The notes under the pieces were generated by a model. That model was not told the origin of the DNA. It did not search any database and saw only the letters and a program-made list of their open reading frames with translations. Position numbers and translations under genes: made by a program. From NCBI GenBank assembly GCA_028292075.1, contig JAQGNA010000212.1, forward strand, positions 1 through 6,476: DNA of 6,476 nt. Reading direction: 5' to 3'. Positions 1 through 5,627 of the stretch are shown here, one piece after another. Position 1 is the stretch's first letter. Each line of letters opens with the position of its first letter. The stretch is from Rhodoferax sp. (GTDB taxonomy: Bacteria > Pseudomonadota > Gammaproteobacteria > Burkholderiales > Burkholderiaceae).

Positions 1-56
1 GTCCAATGGGCCTGTGCGGCGGATTCGACTTCGGAATGGTTGTATTTGTCTTGCAT
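1..56 (-). CDS. leuS: Leucyl-tRNA synthetase, N-terminal fragment (rest lies left of the window)
   Basis: The ATG at 56-54 on the minus strand opens a frame that runs off the left edge after 18 full codons, reading MQDKYNHSEVESAAQAHW. This matches the start of betaproteobacterial LeuRS, a class I synthetase that charges tRNA-Leu in the cytoplasm; catalytic HIGH and KMSKS motifs would lie outside the window. leuS after exbD is also the gene order I recall from Comamonadaceae. No clear Shine-Dalgarno lies upstream of the ATG. A TAAAAT -10-like box about 50 bp upstream suggests its own promoter. The identification rests on a short N-terminus plus synteny. Confidence 0.82.
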   Translation of the reverse strand, partial: MQDKYNHSEVESAAQAHW

Positions 57-82
57 GGGACGTGTCTGTCGCGAATGGAGGG

Positions 83-97
83 GCAGCGCGGCGCTGC
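83..97. repeat. 15-bp perfect palindrome in the leuS leader
   Basis: GCAGCGC and GCGCTGC (7-bp arms) flank a single central G. If leuS is transcribed from the TAAAAT box at 112-107, this hairpin sits almost at the 5' end of its mRNA. It has no T-tract, so it is not a terminator by itself. A role in mRNA stability is inference. Confidence 0.5.
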
Positions 98-106
98 AAT
101 GCCCGG

Positions 107-112
107 ATTTTA
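107..112 (-). promoter_or_regulatory. Putative -10 box of leuS
   Basis: The minus strand reads TAAAAT here (5 of 6 to TATAAT) in the exbD-leuS gap. It would start transcription near position 100 and give a leader of about 45 nt. The hexamer at 17-bp spacing (GGCACT, 135-130) is a poor -35, so this is a weak call. Confidence 0.35.
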
Positions 113-130
113 GGCGGTCGCTGCGCGCGA

Positions 131-145
131 GTGCCGCGGCGGCAC
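131..145. repeat. 15-bp perfect palindrome downstream of exbD
   Basis: GTGCCGC and GCGGCAC (7-bp arms) flank one central base, starting 14 bp after the exbD stop codon. It could stabilise or end the exbD transcript, but no T-run follows on the minus strand. It overlaps the place where a leuS -35 element would sit, so it could also be an operator. Confidence 0.45.
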
Positions 146-159
146 AGATTGGGGATGCG

Positions 160-576
160 TCAGCGAGGCGGCTCGGCGATGAAACCGATGCGGCCGAGCC
201 CGGCCTTCTGCGCCGCGCCGATGACTTCGACCACCCGCCCATACGGCACGGCGGTGTCGGCCCGCAGTTGCACCTCGGTGTCGGCGTTGCGGGCCGCGGC
301 TTCGCCCAGCTGCCGTGCGAGGCTGGCGACATCGACGGGCCGGTCGTTCAGGAACACCTGGCCCGACTTGTCGAGCACCACGGTGACGAAAGTGGGGGCC
401 GCGTCGGCCCTGGCGGCATCGGTCTTGGGCAGGTCGAGTCGCACCGAGCTGGCCAGCAACGGCGCGGTGAGGATGAAAATCACTACCAGCACCAGCATGA
501 CGTCGATCAACGGCGTCATGTTGATGTCGCTCATCGGCGCGGCACCCTTGCTGCGCTCCAGGCGCCCGAAAGCCAT
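160..576 (-). CDS. exbD: ExbD/TolR-family proton-channel partner protein
   Basis: The 138-residue product has the ExbD/TolR plan: a short cytoplasmic N-terminus, one membrane helix (about residues 22-43) and a periplasmic domain. The segment SDINMTPLIDVMLVLVVIF (16-34) carries the family's essential membrane aspartate at D25. With the ExbB-type protein encoded just upstream it should form an inner-membrane motor driven by the proton gradient. That motor powers TonB-dependent import or a Tol-type function. Its ATG begins 2 bp after the exbB stop, which implies translational coupling. No tonB, tolA or tolB is in the window, so ExbD versus TolR is not settled; Burkholderiales usually keep tolQRAB elsewhere, which favours ExbD. 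Confidence 0.9.
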   Translation of the reverse strand: MAFGRLERSKGAAPMSDINMTPLIDVMLVLVVIFILTAPLLASSVRLDLPKTDAARADAAPTFVTVVLDKSGQVFLNDRPVDVASLARQLGEAAARNADTEVQLRADTAVPYGRVVEVIGAAQKAGLGRIGFIAEPPR

Positions 577-578
577 GG

Positions 579-1238
579 TCAGTCCGCTCCGCCGGCGGGC
601 AGGTGGCCGGCCAGCAATTCACGCAGGTCGCGGGCAAACCCTTCGAGGTCGGCTTCGATGCGACCGATCAACCGGCCGAGCACGTTGTAGGCCAGCACCG
701 CCGGAATCGCCACCGCCAGTCCGGCCGCGGTCATGATCAGCGCCTCGCCCACCGGACCGGCGATTCGGTCGATGGTGATCTGCCCGGCCTGGGTGATGGC
801 CGTCAGCGCGTGGTAGATGCCCCAGACGGTGCCGAGCAAACCCACGAAAGGCGCCGTTGAACCAACAGTGGCCAGCAGCACCTGCCCGAACTGCAGACGG
901 TGCAGTACCGCATGCAGCGCGTCGCGCAGCACCCGGGTGAGCTGCTGGGCGCGGTCGCCGGCGCCGGCCAGGGTGCCGGCCGAAGACACCTGCGTGGCGT
1001 CGATCAGCGGCAGCACCAGCCGGGCGCGGTCGAAGGCAGCCACCCGCTGGCCGGCATCGGCCAGACCCGGCGACTGCCAGAACGCGGCGGTGCTACGCCC
1101 CACATCGCCCACCGCGCGACGCAGCAACCAGGTTTTCCAGAGAATGACAACCCAGCTGGCCACCGACATGGCCAGCAGCAGCAAGATCACCAGCCGGCTG
1201 ACGAAGTCGCCCTGCTCGAAAAGGTGCAGCAGGCTCAT
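579..1238 (-). CDS. exbB: MotA/TolQ/ExbB-family proton channel protein
   Basis: The 219-residue inner-membrane protein has three predicted helices: about 14-34, about 118-145 and about 162-187. The family signature is clear: GSTAPFVGLLGTVWGI (126-141) in the second helix and GPVGEALIMTAAGLAVAIPA (161-180) in the third. ExbB/TolQ pentamers surround ExbD/TolR helices and conduct protons. The gene is followed after 2 bp by exbD and preceded by dapB with a 51-bp gap. The ATG at 1238 gives a normal N-terminus (MSLLHLFEQGD), but no strong Shine-Dalgarno is visible, and it probably depends on readthrough from the dapB transcript. ExbB rather than TolQ is preferred from the context, not proven. Confidence 0.9.
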   Translation of the reverse strand: MSLLHLFEQGDFVSRLVILLLLAMSVASWVVILWKTWLLRRAVGDVGRSTAAFWQSPGLADAGQRVAAFDRARLVLPLIDATQVSSAGTLAGAGDRAQQLTRVLRDALHAVLHRLQFGQVLLATVGSTAPFVGLLGTVWGIYHALTAITQAGQITIDRIAGPVGEALIMTAAGLAVAIPAVLAYNVLGRLIGRIEADLEGFARDLRELLAGHLPAGGAD

Positions 1239-1289
1239 GCGGGGCCGTGAGGTGCGTGAATCGACGGACGAGCGTGAAGCCGGCGCGGC

Positions 1290-2147
1290 CTAGCGCAGGC
1301 CAAGCACGTCGAACATGTCGAACAGGCCACGCTCGCGGCCGGCCAGGAAACGCGCAGCGCGCAGTGCGCCCTGCGCGTAAGTGGTGCGGCTCGACGACTT
1401 GTGGCTGATCTCGATGCGCTCGCCGGTGCCGGCGAAGAGCACGGTGTGGTCGCCGACGATGTCGCCACCGCGGATGGCCGCGAAGCCGATGCTCGATGGA
1501 TCGCGCTCGCCGGTGATGCCCTCGCGGGCGTACACGGCGCAGTCCTTCAGGTCGCGGCCCAGGGCCTCGGCGATGACCTCGCCCATCTTCAGTGCCGTGC
1601 CGGAGGGCGCATCCACCTTGTGGCGGTGGTGCGCCTCGATGATCTCGATGTCGTAGCCGGTGGGCATGGCCCTGGCGGCAAGCTCGAGCAACTTCAGCGT
1701 GACGTTGACGCCGACGCTCATGTTGGGCGCCATCATGATGGCAATGTCTTGCGCGGCCTCGGCGATCTCGGCCTTTTGGGCCTCGTTGAAGCCGGTGGTG
1801 CCGATCACCAGGTTGACCTTCAGGCGGCGGCAGGTGCGCAGGTGCGCCATCGTGCCTTCGGGCCGGGTGAAGTCGATCAGCACATCCGAAGGCTCGAGGG
1901 CTTCGTCCAGATCGGCCGTGATGACGACACCCGAGGCATGCCCCAGGAAGCCGGAGGCGTCGGTGCCGAGCGCGGGGCTGCCAGCCAGATCGAGCGCGCC
2001 GGTCAGGGCGCAATCATCGGCGGCGCGGATGGCCTCGATGAGCATGTGGCCCATGCGGCCGGAGGCGCCGGACACGGCCAGCTTGTGCAGTGCCGGGGAG
2101 CTCGGCGCAGCGACAGCGCCGCCCCCGGAAACGGAGTGTTCGGTCAT
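1290..2147 (-). CDS. dapB: 4-hydroxy-tetrahydrodipicolinate reductase
   Basis: DapB reduces the DapA product with NAD(P)H in the cytoplasm, on the way to meso-diaminopimelate (peptidoglycan) and lysine. The 285-residue product shows the nucleotide-binding GASGRMG (27-33), DFTRPEG (92-98), GTTG (116-119), and the catalytic and substrate motif [15 protein letters not shown] (171-185) with H173, H174 and K177. The start is taken at the ATG of 2147-2145, 16 bp after the bamE stop, with a GGTGGG purine run just upstream. An ATG further upstream at 2261 would add 38 residues lying inside bamE and is rejected. About 20 residues (Gly/Ala/Ser/Pro-rich) precede the Rossmann core, more than in E. coli DapB (273 residues). 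All key residues are present. Confidence 0.96.
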   Translation of the reverse strand: MTEHSVSGGGAVAAPSSPALHKLAVSGASGRMGHMLIEAIRAADDCALTGALDLAGSPALGTDASGFLGHASGVVITADLDEALEPSDVLIDFTRPEGTMAHLRTCRRLKVNLVIGTTGFNEAQKAEIAEAAQDIAIMMAPNMSVGVNVTLKLLELAARAMPTGYDIEIIEAHHRHKVDAPSGTALKMGEVIAEALGRDLKDCAVYAREGITGERDPSSIGFAAIRGGDIVGDHTVLFAGTGERIEISHKSSSRTTYAQGALRAARFLAGRERGLFDMFDVLGLR

Positions 2148-2163
2148 GGTCAACCCACCGGCC

Positions 2164-2724
2164 TTATCGGGCCGCCGGTTCGAGCGGGGGATAGCTGGAC
2201 GGCACGGGCGGCAGTGGCGCAGGCGTGACAGCAGGCTTGGTGGGCGCTTCCGATTTGGCAAACGACTTCAGGCTTTCGGGGCTGGCTTCGAGGTCAGGCA
2301 CTTTGCGCACCTTGTGGGCTTCGCCGAGCAGGGTCACGAATTCGGCCTCGGACGGCATCGGGTCGCCTTCGACGCGGACCATGACGTTGTCCTTGAAGTA
2401 CACGGTCAGCTGGCGGGCCTGGGGTTCCACGCCCTGGCGGCGCATGGTGAAGACGTAGTCCCAGCGGTCGGCATGGAAGACGCTCTGCAGCAGCGGCGTT
2501 CCGAGGATGTCCTTCACCTGCTGGCGCGGCATGCCTGGCTTGAGCGCTTCGACCTGTTCCTTCGAAACGAAGTTGCCCTGCACGATCTCGACCTTGTACG
2601 GCGTGATCGAGCCCGCGAATTTGCGTGAGGCGTCGTCCACGGTCGAGCAGGCGCTCAAAACGGCGCCGGCTGCAAGGATCAGGGCGGTGGCGCATCCGCG
2701 CGGCAAAGGTGCAAACATGGGCAT
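2164..2724 (-). CDS. bamE: Outer membrane assembly lipoprotein BamE (SmpA/OmlA)
   Basis: BamE is a small outer-membrane lipoprotein of the Bam complex, which folds beta-barrel proteins. From the ATG at 2724 the 186-residue product has a signal peptide (1-25) and lipobox LSAC with lipidated C26; +2 is Ser, consistent with sorting to the outer membrane. The BamE domain covers about 41-130, with [10 protein letters not shown] (43-52), LKPGM (61-65), LGTPLL (74-79), [10 protein letters not shown] (83-92) and GDPMP (120-124). A Pro-rich tail (about 160-183) makes it much longer than E. coli BamE (113). An ATG at 2748 has a GAGGGGG run upstream, but it overlaps a TACAAT -10-like box and adds acidic residues to the signal peptide, so 2724 is preferred; 2718 is also possible. 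It is the first gene of the leftward group with dapB. Confidence 0.92.
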   Translation of the reverse strand: MPMFAPLPRGCATALILAAGAVLSACSTVDDASRKFAGSITPYKVEIVQGNFVSKEQVEALKPGMPRQQVKDILGTPLLQSVFHADRWDYVFTMRRQGVEPQARQLTVYFKDNVMVRVEGDPMPSEAEFVTLLGEAHKVRKVPDLEASPESLKSFAKSEAPTKPAVTPAPLPPVPSSYPPLEPAAR

Positions 2725-2735
2725 GGGCGTAGCGA

Positions 2736-2741
2736 TATGAT
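2736..2741 (+). promoter_or_regulatory. Putative -10 box of fur
   Basis: TATGAT (5 of 6 to TATAAT) on the plus strand would start transcription near 2748 and give fur a leader of about 89 nt. No good -35 lies 16-18 bp upstream. It sits inside the 5' end of the bamE region, face to face with the bamE -10-like box. Confidence 0.28.
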
Positions 2742-2746
2742 CGTCC

Positions 2747-2752
2747 ATTGTA
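2747..2752 (-). promoter_or_regulatory. Putative -10 box of bamE
   Basis: The minus strand reads TACAAT (5 of 6 to TATAAT). Transcription would start near 2740, about 16 nt before the bamE ATG at 2724. No convincing -35 is seen at 17 bp (GAATGC). The box overlaps the alternative ATG at 2748, which argues against that start. Confidence 0.42.
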
Positions 2753-2836
2753 GCGGCACCCCCTCGGCAGCATTCCCCCGCCGGGCCTGGGCGTGACGCG
2801 GTTCCCAGCACGCCGAAGGCGTCAGAAAGTCCAGCC

Positions 2837-3277
2837 ATGGCGAATATCGACGAACTCAAAAGCACCGGCCTGAAGGCCACCCTCCCCCGGCTCAAGATCA
2901 TGGAAATCTTCCAGAAGGGCGAGTTGCGCCACATGACGGCCGAAGACGTGTTCCGGGTGCTGCTGCTCGAGCGTTCCGACATCGGCCTCGCCACGGTGTA
3001 CCGCGTGCTGACGCAGTTCGAGCAGGCCGGCATTCTTTCGCGCAGCCATTTCGAGTCCGGCAAAGCCGTCTACGAACTCAACGAAGGCCGCCATCACGAC
3101 CATTTCGTGTGCACCTCCTGCGGCGCGGTCGAAGAATTCTTCGACGCCGAAATCGAGAAACGCCAGCAGCTTGTCGCCAAGACGAAAGGCTGGGTGGTGC
3201 ACGACCACGCCATGGCCTTGTACGGCCTGTGCGTCAACTGCGCCAAGAACGCGCAAGCCAGCTCACAGGCGCATTGA
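2837..3277 (+). CDS. fur: Ferric uptake regulator Fur
   Basis: Fur is a dimeric metal-dependent DNA-binding protein that represses iron-uptake genes when Fe2+ is plentiful. The 146-residue product is full length (E. coli Fur has 148). The winged-helix domain occupies about residues 1-82, with recognition-helix residues [11 protein letters not shown] (48-58). The metal-binding and dimerisation domain follows with [16 protein letters not shown] (86-101), including H86, H87, H89, C92 and C95. A second pair, C132 and C135, completes a structural zinc site. The ATG at 2837 gives the usual N-terminus ([13 protein letters not shown]); AGAAAG about 8 nt upstream may serve as a weak Shine-Dalgarno. 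It is divergent from bamE and convergent with hprK. I see no convincing 19-bp Fur box upstream, so autoregulation is not supported here. Confidence 0.97.
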   Translation: MANIDELKSTGLKATLPRLKIMEIFQKGELRHMTAEDVFRVLLLERSDIGLATVYRVLTQFEQAGILSRSHFESGKAVYELNEGRHHDHFVCTSCGAVEEFFDAEIEKRQQLVAKTKGWVVHDHAMALYGLCVNCAKNAQASSQAH

Positions 3278-3320
3278 GAGTACGGGAAACGGCGTTCTGA
3301 CCTGAAGCGCCAGAAGACAA

Positions 3321-3353
3321 GTCGCACCGGTCAGACCGAGTGGCGGTGCGGAC
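3321..3353. repeat. Hairpin-forming inverted repeat after fur
   Basis: CGCACCG (3323-3329) and CGGTGCG (3344-3350) are perfect 7-bp arms around a 14-nt loop. They extend by GT/AC with a one-base bulge. The loop contains part of a competing small dyad (CGGTC-A-GACCG, 3328-3338). It lies 44 bp past the fur stop and could help end the fur transcript, but no T-run follows. Confidence 0.35.
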
Positions 3354-3403
3354 AAGCCTGACACTTCGTGAGACACCTCGGATCTGGCCCCGCCAGGCCG
3401 CTG

Positions 3404-3459
3404 GTGTCGCCCCCTGCAAGCCTGGCCTGAGCTTGTCGTAGGAGGGATGGAGGCGACAC
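3404..3459. repeat. Long imperfect palindrome between fur and hprK, possibly a REP-like element
   Basis: GTGTCGCC (3404-3411) and GGCGACAC (3452-3459) pair perfectly over 8 bp. Inside, CCCT (3412-3415) pairs with AGGG (3443-3446) after a 5-nt bulge, and CAAGC (3417-3421) pairs with GCTTG (3431-3435) around a 9-nt loop. The right half holds CCTGAGCTTGTCGTAGG (3426-3442), one base from CCTGAGCTTGTCGAAGG, which I recall as a common dispersed intergenic motif in proteobacteria. It lies between convergent fur and hprK, where it could act as a bidirectional transcription barrier; this is inference. Confidence 0.5.
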
Positions 3460-3482
3460 ACAGTGCGCCCCTGGGGGTGTAC

Positions 3483-4427
3483 CTATTCCTCCATGGCGCG
3501 CCGATGGCGCTCCACGAATTCCTGGTAGGTGTCGATGCCGCGCAATTGCAGAATGGTGTTGCGCACCGCCGCCTCTACCAGCACGGCGATGTTGCGGCCG
3601 GCGACCACCTGGATGATGACCTTGCGCACCGGCACGCCCAAAACATCCTGCGTGAGCGGCTCGTAGGGCAGCCGCTCGTATTCGCGCTCCATCGTCTCCT
3701 TGCGGACCAGGTGCACGATCAGCTTGAGCCGCATCTTGCGGCGCACCGCGGTCTCGCCGAAGATGCCGCGAATGTCGAGCAGGCCGATGCCGCGCACTTC
3801 AAGCAGGTTCTGCAGCAGCTCCGGGCAGCGACCTTCGATGGTGGTCTGGTTGATGCGGAAGAGGTCGACCGCGTCGTCGGCCACCAGCCCATTGCCACGC
3901 GAGATCAACTCCAGGCCTAGCTCGCTCTTGCCGAGGCCCGATTCGCCGGTGATCATCACGCCAAGGCCCAGAATGTCCATGAAAACGCCGTGCATCGAAG
4001 TGCGGTCGGCGAAATGCTTGGCCAGGTAGGCGCGCAACACGTCGATCACGAAGGCGGCCGACTCCTGCGTGGCGAACATCGGGATCTGCGCCCGCTCGCA
4101 CATCGACAACAAGGCGTCAGGCGCGGTCTTGGCGTCGGCCAGAATGAGCACCGGCGGCTCCAGCGTCACGATGCGGGCGATGCGGCGTGCGCAGTCTTCC
4201 GGTGTGGCGCTGGTCAGGTAGGCGACCTCGCGCGTGCCCATGATCTGCACGCGGTACGGATGGATGTAATTGAGGTAGCCGACGAGATCGGCGCCCGAGG
4301 TGGCAGCCCGCACCGCCACTTCGTCGAAACGCCGCTCGGACGCCCCGAGCCCCGCCACCCATTCCCAGCGCAGCAGGCCGCGGAAGGCTTCGAACAGGAC
4401 GTCGGCGCTGACGACGGTGGGCTTCAA
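3483..4427 (-). CDS. hprK: HPr kinase/phosphorylase
   Basis: HPrK phosphorylates a serine of HPr with ATP and can reverse this with phosphate. In Gram-negatives lacking sugar PTS it is thought to tune the regulatory PTS that includes PtsN. The 314-residue product has the N-terminal HPrK domain (about 1-130) and a C-terminal kinase domain. Conserved H146, Walker A GESGLGKS (161-168), acidic pair D184-D185 and signature [13 protein letters not shown] (209-221) are all present. The start is TTG at 4427-4425: an in-frame TGA lies four codons upstream and the protein begins with the usual [16 protein letters not shown], so no ATG or GTG start upstream fits. No good Shine-Dalgarno is seen. It is 77 bp downstream of ptsN, probably cotranscribed. 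rapZ, often next to hprK, is not downstream; fur converges instead. Confidence 0.96.
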   Translation of the reverse strand: MKPTVVSADVLFEAFRGLLRWEWVAGLGASERRFDEVAVRAATSGADLVGYLNYIHPYRVQIMGTREVAYLTSATPEDCARRIARIVTLEPPVLILADAKTAPDALLSMCERAQIPMFATQESAAFVIDVLRAYLAKHFADRTSMHGVFMDILGLGVMITGESGLGKSELGLELISRGNGLVADDAVDLFRINQTTIEGRCPELLQNLLEVRGIGLLDIRGIFGETAVRRKMRLKLIVHLVRKETMEREYERLPYEPLTQDVLGVPVRKVIIQVVAGRNIAVLVEAAVRNTILQLRGIDTYQEFVERHRRAMEE

Positions 4428-4504
4428 GGCGGCGACTCAGGCAATGCGAAAGAAAATGGCCGAAACAGCGGTCTGCGGTCGCGCTTCGGTCGGGCTGGTG
4501 GCGA

Positions 4505-4972
4505 TCAGGCGGGTTGCGCCGACTGCCAGGTGGATATCAGGCTGTGCAGCGTGCCGGCATCGACCGTGGTCTTGATCTTCTCGCGCAGCGGCGCGTCGCT
4601 CAGCAGCTCGGCGATCTCGGACAATATTTCAAGGTGTTTCTGCGTGGCCGCCTCGGGCACCAGCAGGAAGATCAGCAGGCCGACCGGCTGTTCGTCAGGC
4701 GCATCGAAGCCGATGGGCTGGGCCAGTTGCACCACCGCCGCCATCGGCGCCTTCAGCCCCTTGATGCGGCCGTGCGGAATCGCGACCCCGTGGCCGAGTC
4801 CGGTGGAGCCAAGACGCTCGCGGGCGAACAGGCTGTCGGTGATCAGGGCCCGGCTCAGGCCATGCAAATTCTCGAACAGCAGCCCGGCCTCCTCGAAAGC
4901 ACGTTTCTTGCTGGTGGCATCGACGCTCACGAGCACTTGAGCGGAAGGCAGGATGGACGCTAGGCGGTTCAT
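4505..4972 (-). CDS. ptsN: Nitrogen-regulatory PTS enzyme IIA (EIIA-Ntr)
   Basis: PtsN is the terminal phosphoacceptor of the regulatory phosphotransferase chain EI-Ntr to HPr/NPr to EIIA-Ntr. In known bacteria it controls K+ transport, carbon storage and nitrogen-linked responses rather than sugar import. The 155-residue product is a single PTS EIIA type 2 domain. The phosphorylated histidine is H67 in HGVAIPHGR (61-69). LLIFLLVPEAATQKHLEIL follows in the second half, as in the family. The start at ATG 4972 (MNRLASILPSA) matches the usual N-terminus; an in-frame ATG at 4993 would add seven residues and overlap a -10-like box. hprK follows after 77 bp. hpf lies upstream but is separated by an intrinsic terminator. 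Confidence 0.95.
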   Translation of the reverse strand: MNRLASILPSAQVLVSVDATSKKRAFEEAGLLFENLHGLSRALITDSLFARERLGSTGLGHGVAIPHGRIKGLKAPMAAVVQLAQPIGFDAPDEQPVGLLIFLLVPEAATQKHLEILSEIAELLSDAPLREKIKTTVDAGTLHSLISTWQSAQPA

Positions 4973-4984
4973 ATCGAGTTGCGA

Positions 4985-5013
4985 ATTATGCACGCCTTGC
5001 GGCAGTGCAACAA
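4985..5013 (-). promoter_or_regulatory. Putative promoter of ptsN
   Basis: The minus strand shows TTGTTG (5013-5008) and CATAAT (4990-4985, 5 of 6 to TATAAT) with a 17-bp spacer. The start would fall near 4978, leaving only about 6 nt before the ATG at 4972. The -35 overlaps the T-run of the hpf terminator. Plausible because a terminator precedes ptsN, but the -35 matches only 3 of 6. Confidence 0.35.
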
Positions 5014-5040
5014 AAAAGCCGCCAGATGGCCGGGCGGCTT
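5012..5040 (-). terminator. Rho-independent terminator downstream of hpf
   Basis: On the minus strand AAGCCGCC (5040-5033) pairs perfectly with GGCGGCTT (5023-5016) around a 9-nt loop. It is followed by more T, giving a six-base T-run (5017-5012). It starts 35 bp after the hpf stop and ends 39 bp before the ptsN ATG, so it should stop or attenuate transcription between the two genes. The T-run occurs only for leftward transcription. Confidence 0.82.
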
Positions 5041-5075
5041 GCTGGTGCGGGCGGTACGGGCCGCCGCGCGACGCG

Positions 5076-5405
5076 CTACATCAGGCGCTTGGACGCACCG
5101 TGGTGGTGATCCTGGACACGGTCCTTGTGCCGGACCACCTGGCGATCGAGCTTGTCGACCAGTTCGTCGACCGCGGCATAGAGATCAGCATGCGAACTTT
5201 CGGCAAACATGTCGTTGCCCTTGACGTGGATATTGCATTCGGCGCGTTGTCGTCCCTGCTTTTCCTTTTGCTTCTCGATGCAGAGAAGGACCTTCACATC
5301 GACCACCTGATCGAAGTGCCGCGTGATGCGGTCGAGCTTGGTGGTTACGTAGCTACGCAGTGCGGGGGTCACGTCAAGGTGATGGCCGCTGATCGTCAGA
5401 TTCAT
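5076..5405 (-). CDS. hpf: Ribosome hibernation promoting factor (short HPF / RaiA family)
   Basis: HPF binds the 30S subunit across the mRNA and tRNA path in resting cells and promotes inactive 100S ribosome dimers. The 109-residue product is one S30AE domain of the short type: [20 protein letters not shown] at the start, the basic helix following, then [33 protein letters not shown] (57-89) and a His-rich basic end ([17 protein letters not shown]). It lacks the C-terminal dimerisation domain of long HPFs. ATG 5405 is chosen over the in-frame ATG at 5420 because AGAGG sits 6 nt upstream of it and the usual N-terminus begins there. In many proteobacteria hpf lies with rpoN and ptsN; rpoN is absent here and corA is divergent. 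Confidence 0.95.
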   Translation of the reverse strand: MNLTISGHHLDVTPALRSYVTTKLDRITRHFDQVVDVKVLLCIEKQKEKQGRQRAECNIHVKGNDMFAESSHADLYAAVDELVDKLDRQVVRHKDRVQDHHHGASKRLM

Positions 5406-5440
5406 GGAGTACCTCTTCATTTCCGGGTTAAGGAAAATTC

Positions 5441-5469
5441 ACTATGCGCCGGTTGAAAATGAATTGCAA
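5441..5469 (-). promoter_or_regulatory. Putative sigma-70 promoter of hpf
   Basis: The minus strand has TTGCAA (5469-5464, 4 of 6 to TTGACA) and CATAGT (5446-5441, 4 of 6 to TATAAT) with an ideal 17-bp spacer. Transcription would start near 5434, giving a leader of about 29 nt that includes the AGAGG ribosome-binding site. No sigma-54 -24/-12 element with correct spacing was found. Confidence 0.48.
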
Positions 5470-5487
5470 GGGCATTTCCGGAAGGGT

Positions 5488-5503
5488 TTGCAACATGCTG
5501 CAA
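5488..5503. promoter_or_regulatory. Operator-like dyad upstream of the hpf promoter
   Basis: TTGCAACATGCTGCAA is a near-perfect palindrome (14 of 16 positions symmetric; TTGCA/TGCAA outer arms). It lies about 54-69 bp upstream of the predicted hpf start, a typical activator position, and about 100 bp upstream of the corA start. The cognate regulator is unknown. Confidence 0.4.
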
Positions 5504-5541
5504 GCCTGCGCGGATGACGCGGCAAGCCTCGCGCACGACGC
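5500..5541. repeat. Imperfect tandem direct repeat, about 20 bp x 2
   Basis: Unit one (5500-5520) and unit two (5522-5541) both begin GCAAGCCT. After allowing one extra base in unit one, they match at 18 of 20 positions, ending in GACGC both times. The period is 22 bp, about two helical turns, so two proteins could bind on the same DNA face. It overlaps the right edge of the dyad at 5488-5503. Confidence 0.6.
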
Positions 5542-5591
5542 ACCAAAAACGAGCGAAACGCGTCGCCAGAGGAGAAACCCGACGGTTGAAA

Positions 5592-5600
5592 TGCGATAAT
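5592..5600 (+). promoter_or_regulatory. Putative extended -10 promoter of corA
   Basis: TGC-GATAAT fits the extended -10 pattern TGn-TATAAT with one mismatch. The hexamer 17 bp upstream (GAGAAA) is not a -35, as extended -10 promoters allow. Transcription would start near 5607, giving corA an unusually long leader of about 120 nt. Confidence 0.5.
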
Positions 5601-5627
5601 CGAGCCCCTTGTCGACGGATTTACACC

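Noticed and set aside
14..736. 240-codon plus-strand frame opposite exbD
   Set aside because: Arg/Ala/Ser-rich translation typical of an antisense frame; exbD, exbB and leuS explain the region.
1401..2228. 275-codon plus-strand frame opposite dapB
   Set aside because: Antisense shadow. Its composition is low-complexity Gly/Ala/Asp and dapB is unmistakable on the other strand.
2730..2760. Possible Fur box upstream of fur
   Set aside because: Only scattered agreement with the 19-bp GATAATGATAATCATTATC consensus; not enough to call autoregulation.
3278..3482. Small gene between fur and hprK (plus frame from 3447, minus frame 3234-3461)
   Set aside because: Neither frame has a ribosome-binding site or protein-like composition; the first is antisense to hprK.
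3990..4940. 316-codon plus-strand frame over hprK and ptsN
   Set aside because: Antisense to two clear genes, with no family resemblance and no ribosome-binding site.
4973..4993. Upstream ATG of ptsN at 4993
   Set aside because: It would add seven residues not usual in PtsN and overlaps a -10-like CATAAT; MNRLASILPSA is the standard start.
5406..5420. Upstream ATG of hpf at 5420
   Set aside because: The ribosome-binding site AGAGG lies downstream of it, correctly spaced for the ATG at 5405.
5488..5510. Sigma-54 promoter for hpf (GG/GC elements near TTGCAGCATGTTGCA)
   Set aside because: The GG and GC dinucleotides are 13 nt apart instead of 10, so the -24/-12 geometry fails.
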